A stretch of DNA of 64,000 nt from Rubrolithibacter danxiaensis. Its GTDB lineage: Bacteria > Bacteroidota > Bacteroidia > Sphingobacteriales > Sphingobacteriaceae. Below the pieces are notes generated by a model, which saw only the letters and a program-made list of their open reading frames with translations, was not told the origin of the DNA and did no database searches. The position numbers were made by a program, and so were the translations under genes. The stretch spans positions 1-64,000 of the forward strand of contig NZ_JBKOPS010000013.1 of NCBI RefSeq assembly GCF_047272945.1. Reading direction: 5' to 3'. Below, piece after piece: positions 45,799 through 52,634 of this stretch (positions within the stretch are counted from its first letter, which is position 1; every line of letters starts with the position of its first letter).

Positions 45799-46863
45799 CT
45801 ATCTTCTTGCCCGCTCGTACTGTACCGGCCAATCTATATCGTAATGTAAGGTTCTGGCGGCATGTAAGGGAAAATAAGGATCTCTTAAAAACTCCCGGGC
45901 TAATAAAATGATGTCTGCCTGTCCTGTTTCAATAATTGATTCTGCCTCTTCTGCCTGTGTAATAAACCCTACTGCCGCGGTCAATATTCCTGCCTCTTTT
46001 CTTATTCTTTCCGCAAAGCCCACCTGGTAGCAAGGGCCAACGGGAATTTTAGCATGAGGAACATTTCCTCCCGATGAACAATCGATCAGGTCAACCTGCA
46101 ATTTCTTAAGTTCCTTACTTAATTTTATCGAGTCTTCTATATTCCAGCCTCCTTCTGTCCAGTCTGTTGTTGAAACCCGGACAAATAAAGGATAATCTGA
46201 AGGCCATTCTTTATTAATTTCTTCAGTTACTTGTAGCAACAACCGTATCCTGTTTTCAAATGATCCCCCATATTCATCATTCCTTCTGTTACTTAAAGGT
46301 GAAAGAAATTGGTGCAGCAAATAGCCATGCGCAGCATGGATCTCTATAACTTTAAAACCCGCCCGCACAGCACGTCTTGCAGCTTTACCAAACGCTGCAA
46401 TTAACTCTTCAATTTCTTGCTGCGTAAGTTCTGCTGGAACAGGAGAACCATCGTTAAACGGAATAGCACTTGGAGCTACGGTTTTCCAGCCCTCGTTATC
46501 TTCAGAAACAGGTTTCCCTCCTTTCCACGGGCTTGCTACACTTGCCTTTCTTCCGGCATGTGCTAATTGAATACCTGCAACTGCATGCTGGCTTTCAATA
46601 AATTCTGTTATCCGTTTTAAACCTGTAATATGTTCATCTTTCCAGATTCCTAAATCCTCGGGAGAAATGCGTCCTTCGGGAGAAACAGCGGTAGCTTCAG
46701 AAATTATGAGCCCGGCGCCGCCAACCGCTCTGCTGCCTAAATGAACCAGATGCCAGTCGTTAGAGAAACCGTCAAAACTTGAATACTGGCACATGGGCGA
46801 AACTGCAATCCTGTTTTTAATACGGATTCCCTTTATTGTAATGGGATTAAATAAAGAAGCCAT
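45799..46863 (-). CDS. NADH:flavin oxidoreductase, YqjM/NamA-like old yellow enzyme
   Basis: A 354-residue FMN-binding TIM barrel. FMN and substrate contacts are visible as NRIAVSPMCQYSSFDG, QLAHAGRKAS and EIHAAHGYLLHQFLSPLSN; the last contains the catalytic His pair. The HAGRK and SPMCQYS segments match the YqjM subclass, which reduces alkenes of activated compounds. Cytosolic. Physiological substrate unknown. Confidence 0.93.
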   Translation of the reverse strand: MASLFNPITIKGIRIKNRIAVSPMCQYSSFDGFSNDWHLVHLGSRAVGGAGLIISEATAVSPEGRISPEDLGIWKDEHITGLKRITEFIESQHAVAGIQLAHAGRKASVASPWKGGKPVSEDNEGWKTVAPSAIPFNDGSPVPAELTQQEIEELIAAFGKAARRAVRAGFKVIEIHAAHGYLLHQFLSPLSNRRNDEYGGSFENRIRLLLQVTEEINKEWPSDYPLFVRVSTTDWTEGGWNIEDSIKLSKELKKLQVDLIDCSSGGNVPHAKIPVGPCYQVGFAERIRKEAGILTAAVGFITQAEEAESIIETGQADIILLAREFLRDPYFPLHAARTLHYDIDWPVQYERARR

Positions 46864-46880
46864 AAAAATTAATGTAAGTA

Positions 46881-47768
46881 TTATCCGGAAAAATCAATTT
46901 TAGTGAATGCAGATATCGTGCCTTTATTACGGTCGTATAATATCCATTTCTCTAATTCAGCTTTTGCTGCTGCTTTTGAAACTACCCAGGGGTAAAGACT
47001 TTCTATTTCCGAAGGAAGTAAATTGGTATTACGCAAAGCCTGAAATCCCGTCTCTAACCCAATTTTGTTGCTGTTCAGTTTAGTTTCTTCACCCTGTAAT
47101 TGAAGTTTATTCTTGAAACATGCTAAAGCCTTCGATAAAACATCTTTTGCCTCTTCTTCATTTTTATAATCGGGGATGGAAAATGGCTCAGTATAATAAA
47201 TTACGGTACCAACCTGAAGGTAATAGAATGTATAATAAGCAGGGTCTGTAACACTAAAGCAAGTTTGGGATGGTGCTGTTTTTCGGGAGAAAGATACAGC
47301 GGTATCAGCTGATTTTGGAAACTCCCTGGCCTCAATCTTTTTTGAATTTAAATTCATTTTTTCCAGTGCGTTGTTTCGTAAACTATTATTTCCAGGATAG
47401 AGGGTGTATCTTACTTTAAGCGGCACCGCAACTTTAGCTCCTGATTCGTAATCTGTCCTCAATACAGCCACTGGAATAATAGCTTGCTGGGATGGCTTAA
47501 TTTCTACCCAATTTTCAGCAGAAGGATTCTGGATTAAAGAATCGGGTTTTTCATAAAAGAAAGAAGATTTACTTCCATTAAAAAAATTAATATACTCGCC
47601 CTTACAGGAAGTGTTACCCGCTTTATCTGATGTAAATCCAATGATTCCCGCATTCAGATATAATTCCTCGTTTACATAGCAGCTTAGCTGTACACTTGTT
47701 TCTTTTTGCTGAGAAAAAGCAGTACAGTTAACAAAAATCAAACACATAATAAGTATGCTGTTTCTCAT
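46881..47768 (-). CDS. Secreted protein of unknown function
   Basis: A 295-residue protein with a signal peptide (MRNSILIMCLIFVNCTAFSQ, cleavage around residue 20). The mature part is mostly beta-rich with an alpha-helical C-terminus, no repeats and no sorting domain. It follows the oxidoreductase by 17 bases but differs in predicted location, so shared function is unlikely. Family not recognised. Confidence 0.7.
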   Translation of the reverse strand: MRNSILIMCLIFVNCTAFSQQKETSVQLSCYVNEELYLNAGIIGFTSDKAGNTSCKGEYINFFNGSKSSFFYEKPDSLIQNPSAENWVEIKPSQQAIIPVAVLRTDYESGAKVAVPLKVRYTLYPGNNSLRNNALEKMNLNSKKIEAREFPKSADTAVSFSRKTAPSQTCFSVTDPAYYTFYYLQVGTVIYYTEPFSIPDYKNEEEAKDVLSKALACFKNKLQLQGEETKLNSNKIGLETGFQALRNTNLLPSEIESLYPWVVSKAAAKAELEKWILYDRNKGTISAFTKIDFSG

Positions 47769-47919
47769 GCAGAACTTATGGATATCGTTTCAAAAGGTAT
47801 TAGCAATTTTAAAATTTTATGTTTAAACATATAACTGCAATATAAGTTCATCAAAAAAACCTTAATAAAAACCAAGTATTAATATTTTAACAATTTTTAA
47901 CCTTTATATTTAATTAATG

Positions 47920-47938
47920 ATTAATTAAAATGAGTGAT
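47920..47938. promoter_or_regulatory. 19-base odd palindrome in the promoter of the PAP2-like gene
   Basis: TTAATTAATGATTAATTAA is a perfect inverted repeat with 9-base arms and a single central G. It ends 8 bases before the -7-like TATATTCG (47947-47954), so it would cover the -33 region. A repressor operator is a plausible reading. AT-rich low complexity is the alternative. Confidence 0.4.
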
Positions 47939-47946
47939 TAATGTCC

Positions 47947-47954
47947 TATATTCG
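47947..47954 (+). promoter_or_regulatory. Candidate -7 element of the PAP2-like gene
   Basis: TATATTCG is a one-mismatch match to TAnnTTTG and lies 31 bases before the ATG at 47986. Confidence 0.35.
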
Positions 47955-47985
47955 TGCCCGAAATTATTCTAATTGAATTTCCTTC

Positions 47986-48675
47986 ATGGAAAAAAGAAAC
48001 TTTGATGAGAATAAGCTGAATATCAGCTTAGTTAACAGGTGGGAAAATGCCTGGCAGGAGCCTCTGTTCAAGCAAAAATTAATAGTGGGAATGAGCATTT
48101 TTGTTTCTTTAATGCCTATATTCCCTTTCTTTTTCCAGTACATCCAAAAGAGAAATGGTTTCCACCAGAACGATGTGATACTGCAACATCTTCCTGCACA
48201 TGATGTTTCCATTCCTATTTTTATCATAACCTGGTTTATGGCTGTTTTAGCAATAATCAGGGCAGTACAGGATCCAACTATTTTTATCACGTTTCTTTAC
48301 GGATTTATAATATTGAATATATCGCGTTTTATTTCCATTCTTCTCATTCCCTGTAATCCTCCTGCAGACCTGATCGCGATAACGGATCCAATCAGTAACT
48401 TTTTTTACGGAAAAAGCTATGTCACCAAAGATCTTTTCTACTCGGGGCATACGGCCACCCAGTTTCTTATTTTTTTATGCCTCAGAAACAGAAATGAGAA
48501 AATTTTAGGAATTATAGCAACTGTTTTAATGGGAATACTGGTTTTGGTGCAGCATGTACATTTTACAATTGATGTGATTTTTGCCCCTTTGTTCACTTAT
48601 ATCAGTTACTATATCTCCGTACAGATATTATATTCTAAAAGAATTGTTTTAATACCGATGAAGCGGAACCTATAA
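47986..48675 (+). CDS. PAP2/sphingomyelin-synthase-like membrane phosphatase
   Basis: A 229-residue protein with about six membrane helices. The C-terminal half has a PAP2-type catalytic pattern: DLFYSGHTATQFLI (SGH) and HVHFTIDVIFAP (H-x4-D), similar to the PAP2_C/sphingomyelin-synthase subclass. The first basic block of classical PAP2 enzymes is weak. Bacteroidota make sphingolipids, so a phosphosphingolipid or phospholipid headgroup reaction is possible but not proved. Confidence 0.75.
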   Translation: MEKRNFDENKLNISLVNRWENAWQEPLFKQKLIVGMSIFVSLMPIFPFFFQYIQKRNGFHQNDVILQHLPAHDVSIPIFIITWFMAVLAIIRAVQDPTIFITFLYGFIILNISRFISILLIPCNPPADLIAITDPISNFFYGKSYVTKDLFYSGHTATQFLIFLCLRNRNEKILGIIATVLMGILVLVQHVHFTIDVIFAPLFTYISYYISVQILYSKRIVLIPMKRNL

Positions 48676-48693
48676 GTTCAAATTAAATTGCCG

Positions 48694-49131
48694 CTATAAC
48701 AGATACGTTTGTGGAATTTGTACGGTCTCTTTCTCATCCCCCCAAATCATAGAAGTTATAAGCCATTTTCCATTGGTAAAAATATACTGGATATAGTTTA
48801 CCCCCCTTTTCCACGGAAGCGGTGCATCAACTATGGAAGAATACTCATAAACACTTATACGCTGAGCCATTTTTCCAAAAATCTCTGTTATATCGGCTAA
48901 TTCCTGCTGAGAGTAAAAAATTGCATTCCCCTCTTCTATCTGGTGCATCATGGCCTGTATATAACTCTGAACAGTAAAATCTATGGGCTTATCGAAATTC
49001 GTATTAATTAATTTTCCTGCGCCGTAAAACAGCTCCTGCAACTGATCAAATTTGGGGTAATGCTCCGGATTAAAGCAAATACATTCATAAAACTTTTCCG
49101 TTAAATGATCAATTTCCTGGATGTTAATCAT
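48694..49131 (-). CDS. NTF2-like/SnoaL-fold protein
   Basis: A 145-residue protein with the helix-rich start and the RGVNYIQYIFTNGKWLITSMIW beta-sheet end of the NTF2-like fold. No catalytic motif. Its start codon lies inside the last codons of the Rieske gene (8-base overlap, ATGATTAA), so the two are translated together. The fold is that of beta subunits of ring-hydroxylating oxygenases as well as many other small proteins. Confidence 0.7.
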   Translation of the reverse strand: MINIQEIDHLTEKFYECICFNPEHYPKFDQLQELFYGAGKLINTNFDKPIDFTVQSYIQAMMHQIEEGNAIFYSQQELADITEIFGKMAQRISVYEYSSIVDAPLPWKRGVNYIQYIFTNGKWLITSMIWGDEKETVQIPQTYLL

Positions 49132-49480
49132 AAAATAACCTTTTAAAAAAGTTTCTACTTTCTGGCAAACCTATGTATATCCCATCTTCCCTTACCTCAA
49201 CAGGAAAAGTATCGATGTAATCGCCCTGCCCTTCGCTTCCCTTACCAGTTTCTAAATTGTAAGAATAACGATGATATGGACAAATAAGTTTTCCTTCTTT
49301 ACACCATCCTCCACTTAAATCGGCGCCAGCATGCGGACACGATCTCTGTACAGCATAATATTTATCCATGTCTTTGATAAGGCATAATTTCTTCCTTCCC
49401 GCAAGAACAGAAGTAATAAAAAATGGCATTGAAAGAAGGTCAGCGCCAAGCAATATCCTGTACCATTGCATCTCTTTCAT
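49124..49480 (-). CDS. Rieske 2Fe-2S protein
   Basis: A 118-residue protein (start at 49480; an alternative ATG at 49471 gives 115). The 2Fe-2S ligands form CPH-x16-CPYH: Cys-Pro-His, then Cys-Pro-Tyr-His, so C-x-H-x16-C-x2-H. The short length and lack of a catalytic domain fit NirD-like or ferredoxin-type Rieske proteins. Divergent from queE. No oxygenase alpha subunit is nearby. Confidence 0.9.
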   Translation of the reverse strand: MKEMQWYRILLGADLLSMPFFITSVLAGRKKLCLIKDMDKYYAVQRSCPHAGADLSGGWCKEGKLICPYHRYSYNLETGKGSEGQGDYIDTFPVEVREDGIYIGLPESRNFFKRLFYD

Positions 49481-49492
49481 TCTTGTTTGATG

Positions 49493-49500
49493 TATATTTG
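49493..49500 (+). promoter_or_regulatory. Candidate -7 element of queE
   Basis: TATATTTG matches TAnnTTTG and is followed by CA. It lies 18 bases before the ATG at 49519. A TTG at 49466-49468 is a possible -33 but the spacer (24 bases) is long. Confidence 0.5.
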
Positions 49501-49518
49501 CAACCCGAAAATAGAACA

Positions 49519-50142
49519 ATGGCCCATCAAATACCAGCAGACGGAACTCTTTTACCTTTAATGGAAGAATTTTATACCATTCAGGGCGAAGGATATCATT
49601 CGGGGAAAGCTGCTTATTTTATTCGCCTGGGTGGCTGCGATGTAGGATGCCACTGGTGCGATGTAAAGGAAAGCTGGGACGCAGAACTTCATCCGCTTAC
49701 TTCTGCAGATCAGATCGTTGAAAATGCGGCGAAATACCCCGGAAAGGCGGTAGTTGTTACCGGAGGCGAACCTTTAATTTATAACCTGGATTATTTAACC
49801 GGACAATTACAAAAAAGAGGAATTAAAACCTTTATTGAAACATCCGGCGCTTACCCATTATCGGGTTCATGGGACTGGATCTGTTTATCTCCTAAAAAAT
49901 TCAAATCGCCACGGCCCGAAATTGCACCTTTAGCCGGAGAATTAAAAGTAATTGTATTTAACAAAAGTGATTTTGCCTGGGCTGAAGAACATGCCCAGAT
50001 GGTTTCTCCGAGTTGTAAACTTTACCTGCAACCAGAATGGTCAAAAGCTTCGGTTATTACTCCTTTGATAATTGAATACGTAATGCAAAACCCCAAGTGG
50101 GAAATCTCACTACAAACCCATAAGTATCTGAACATTCCCTGA
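49519..50142 (+). CDS. queE: 7-carboxy-7-deazaguanine synthase QueE
   Basis: A 207-residue radical-SAM enzyme of queuosine synthesis. The ATG at 49519 (MAHQIPADGTLLPLMEEFYT) is preferred; the open frame extends upstream to 49423 but into the divergent Rieske gene. The cluster motif is GGCDVGCHWCD, with three cysteines in C-x3-C-x2-C, and the TGGEPLIY block binds SAM. It converts 6-carboxytetrahydropterin to 7-carboxy-7-deazaguanine. Same pathway as queG at 1758. Confidence 0.93.
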   Translation: MAHQIPADGTLLPLMEEFYTIQGEGYHSGKAAYFIRLGGCDVGCHWCDVKESWDAELHPLTSADQIVENAAKYPGKAVVVTGGEPLIYNLDYLTGQLQKRGIKTFIETSGAYPLSGSWDWICLSPKKFKSPRPEIAPLAGELKVIVFNKSDFAWAEEHAQMVSPSCKLYLQPEWSKASVITPLIIEYVMQNPKWEISLQTHKYLNIP

Positions 50143-50196
50143 TTTCCAGGAATTAAAATATAACCTAAATTCTTATAATTGCGTAATAGGCAGGTG

Positions 50197-52098
50197 ATGA
50201 AATATACGCTCCTTTTAGTTTTGCTTTTTTCTGGCGGGTTGTTATTTGGACAAAACACACAATCGGCAAACAAGCAGGCCCAGAAAATTTACGAACAGGC
50301 CAATCAGGCTATTTCCTATAAATTATATGAGCAGGCTATAGAACATTTAAAAAAGGCCGTAAGTATTGATCCGAACTTTTCCGCCGCCTGGCAGCAGTTA
50401 GGGGATATTTACAGAAAGCTTCAAAACTACGGGGAGGCGAAAAAAAATTATTTGCAAATTTTACAGATTAACCCTGAATTTCATCCGCTTACTTATTTCG
50501 GATTGGCAGAAAGCGAACTGAATACAGGTGATTATGAAAACAGTTTAAAGCATTTCACTAAATACTTATCCTATTCATCCATTTCAGAAAGCAGCCGTAA
50601 AAATGCCACTAAGTACATTGAAGACTGCAAATTTTCCTTAAACGCACTAAAAAATCCGGTTAATTTCAATCCAGTTAACCTGGGCCAGCAAATTAATTCT
50701 AAAGAACAGGAATATCTGCCTGTTGTTACAGCCGATGAAGAGACCATCATTTTTACCCGGCAGGCTAACCGAAATGAAGATTTTTATAAAAGCACCCGAA
50801 GTAACAACAACTGGACGAATGTGAGATACTTAAGCAGGAACATCAATACAGATACATATAACGAAGGCGCACAGTGCATTTCCCCGGATGGCATGTATTT
50901 GTTTTTTACGGGATGTAATCGCCCCGATGGAATGGGAAGATGTGATATTTACGTCTGCAGGCGGGAAGGGAAAGACTGGAGCAAACCTTTTAACATAGGC
51001 GCACCTGTTAATACTCCCGGCTGGGAATCACAACCCTCGTTAAGTGCGGACGGACGTACCTTGTATTTTGTAAGTACGCGTCCCGGCGGAATAGGCGGAT
51101 ATGACCTCTGGAAAACAGAATTACAAACGGACGGAGGCTGGCAAATTCCTCAAAATTTAGGCCCTGAGATAAATACACCTTACGATGAGCAGTCTCCGTT
51201 TATACATCCCGATGATCAAACTTTATACTTTTCATCAAACGGCTGGCCGGGTATGGGAAACAAGGATTTGTTTTTAAGCAGAAAAGATGCTAATGGAAAA
51301 TTTCAGAAGCCCAAAAATCTTGGTTACCCTATAAATACGTTTAAAGAAGAGAGCAGTCTAATTATCAGCAGTAACGGGAGCACCGCTTTTTTTGCTTCTG
51401 ATAAAGAAGGCGGTTTCGGCGGACTTGATATTTATTCCTTTCCACTCCCGGAAAAGCTACGTCCTAAGCCTGTTACCTATGTTAAAGGAATTGTTTTTGA
51501 CAAATCTACCCAGGAAGTACTTGATGCTAAAATTCAGATAATAAGTCTGGCTAACAACAAGGTAATCTTTGACGATTCAAGCGATTTTGAAACAGGAGAA
51601 TTTTTAGCAACAATGCCGTTGGGAAAAACATTCGCGTTAAATGTAGCCAAAGAAGGATATCTGTTTTATTCTGAAAATTTCTCTTTAACTAATTCCACTA
51701 CTAGTACAAAACCATTTCATATTAAAGTTCCTCTTGATAAAATTGAAGTAGGCGGGAAAGTAGTACTGAGAAATATTTTTTTTGACACTAATAAATTTTC
51801 TTTATTACCTGAATCAAAAACAGAACTTCAACAATTACTGGGCTTTTTAAACGCGAACCCTCGGATAACGATAGAAATCGGCGGACATACAGACAATGTC
51901 GGAGATGATAAATCGAACCAGTTGCTTTCGGAAAACAGGGCTAAGACAGTTTATAATTTCCTCGTGAACAATAAAATAAATCCTTCGAGACTAACTTATA
52001 AAGGATATGGAGAAGCTGCTCCCATCGCAGATAATTCTTCGGAAGAAGGAAGGCAAAATAACCGGCGGACAGAATTCAGGATTATCAAATCTCAGTAA
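50197..52098 (+). CDS. PorE-like envelope protein (TPR, beta-propeller, CRD, OmpA)
   Basis: A 633-residue protein. The ATG at 50197 gives a signal peptide (MKYTLLLVLLFSGGLLFGQ) and has an AGG-containing site upstream; a TTG at 50179 would extend it. Domains in order: TPR repeats (about 25-145), PD40/WD40-like beta-propeller repeats (about 150-425, FFTGCNRPDGMGRCDIYV type), carboxypeptidase-regulatory-like domain (about 430-510), OmpA peptidoglycan-binding domain (about 520-633, GHTDNVGDD). This order matches PorE, a component linked to the type IX secretion system in Porphyromonas, but many paralogues share it. It could also be a general envelope tether. Confidence 0.85.
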   Translation: MKYTLLLVLLFSGGLLFGQNTQSANKQAQKIYEQANQAISYKLYEQAIEHLKKAVSIDPNFSAAWQQLGDIYRKLQNYGEAKKNYLQILQINPEFHPLTYFGLAESELNTGDYENSLKHFTKYLSYSSISESSRKNATKYIEDCKFSLNALKNPVNFNPVNLGQQINSKEQEYLPVVTADEETIIFTRQANRNEDFYKSTRSNNNWTNVRYLSRNINTDTYNEGAQCISPDGMYLFFTGCNRPDGMGRCDIYVCRREGKDWSKPFNIGAPVNTPGWESQPSLSADGRTLYFVSTRPGGIGGYDLWKTELQTDGGWQIPQNLGPEINTPYDEQSPFIHPDDQTLYFSSNGWPGMGNKDLFLSRKDANGKFQKPKNLGYPINTFKEESSLIISSNGSTAFFASDKEGGFGGLDIYSFPLPEKLRPKPVTYVKGIVFDKSTQEVLDAKIQIISLANNKVIFDDSSDFETGEFLATMPLGKTFALNVAKEGYLFYSENFSLTNSTTSTKPFHIKVPLDKIEVGGKVVLRNIFFDTNKFSLLPESKTELQQLLGFLNANPRITIEIGGHTDNVGDDKSNQLLSENRAKTVYNFLVNNKINPSRLTYKGYGEAAPIADNSSEEGRQNNRRTEFRIIKSQ

Positions 52099-52129
52099 CA
52101 GGAAAAGACAGGGCACGTTTGAAACTGCC

Positions 52130-52156
52130 AGGCCGTTGATTTGAAATCAAAGGCTT
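52130..52156. terminator. Imperfect inverted repeat after the PorE-like gene
   Basis: AGGCCGTTGATTT pairs with AAATCAAAGGCTT over 13 positions with one mismatch and one G-T wobble, around a one-base centre. A weak candidate for ending the PorE-like transcript because no T-run follows immediately (T7 starts at 52181). Confidence 0.35.
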
Positions 52157-52191
52157 TGCTTTGTGCTCACTACATGCTTCTTTTTTTAACT

Positions 52192-52590
52192 GATATACTT
52201 TTTAGCACTTGCGAGCACTTTTTCTACCTTAGGCATACCTTTTTCTATGCCTGATGTACCTTTTTCTACTTCCGGTATACCTTTTTGTACCTGTGATGTA
52301 CCTTTTTCTGCTTTCGAAGTACCTTTTTCTACTTTCGATATACCTTTTAGTACCCCTGAGGTACCTTTTTCTACTTCCGATATACCTTTTTGTACCAGCG
52401 AGGTACCTTTTTCTACTTCCGATATACCTTTTTGTACCAGCGAGGTACCTTTTTCTACTTCCGATATACCTTTTTGTACCAGCGAGGTATCTTTTTCTAT
52501 ATCTAAAGTACCTTTTTCTACTTCCGATATACCTTTTTCTATGTCTAAAGTACCTTTTAGTACATCACGAGTACCTTTCCCAAGCAAGCG
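52192..52590. repeat. Array of nineteen 21-bp tandem repeats
   Basis: Nineteen units, each exactly 21 bases, with no spacers. Almost every unit contains TACCTTTTT (or GTACCTTTT). Two unit types alternate, giving a 42-base super-repeat that is perfect over units 9-14 (52360-52485); the outer units are increasingly degenerate, and the first (52192-52233) and last (52570-52590) are weakest. On the minus strand the frame from 52587 (TTG, no AGG-type ribosome site) encodes heptads such as KGTSLVQ-KGISEVE, ending at 52186. The plus strand is also open in more than one frame (VPFSTSD-IPFCTSE type from 52247; YLFLLPI type from 52254). It lies between two convergent genes. Coding is unproved; a non-coding array is at least as likely. 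Confidence 0.9.
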
Positions 52591-52634
52591 ATAGGTGAGG
52601 CGATATAATTACACCAGCTGGATATGCAAATACC

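Noticed and set aside
49423..50142. QueE start at 49423
   Set aside because: It overlaps the divergent Rieske gene and adds unrelated residues; 49519 gives the usual QueE N-terminus.
52192..52590. CRISPR array
   Set aside because: Units abut with no spacers and are only 21 bases; no cas genes are present.
52192..52590. Array of TAnnTTTG promoters
   Set aside because: TACCTTTTT resembles the -7 motif but lacks the final G and no -33 element is at a steady distance.
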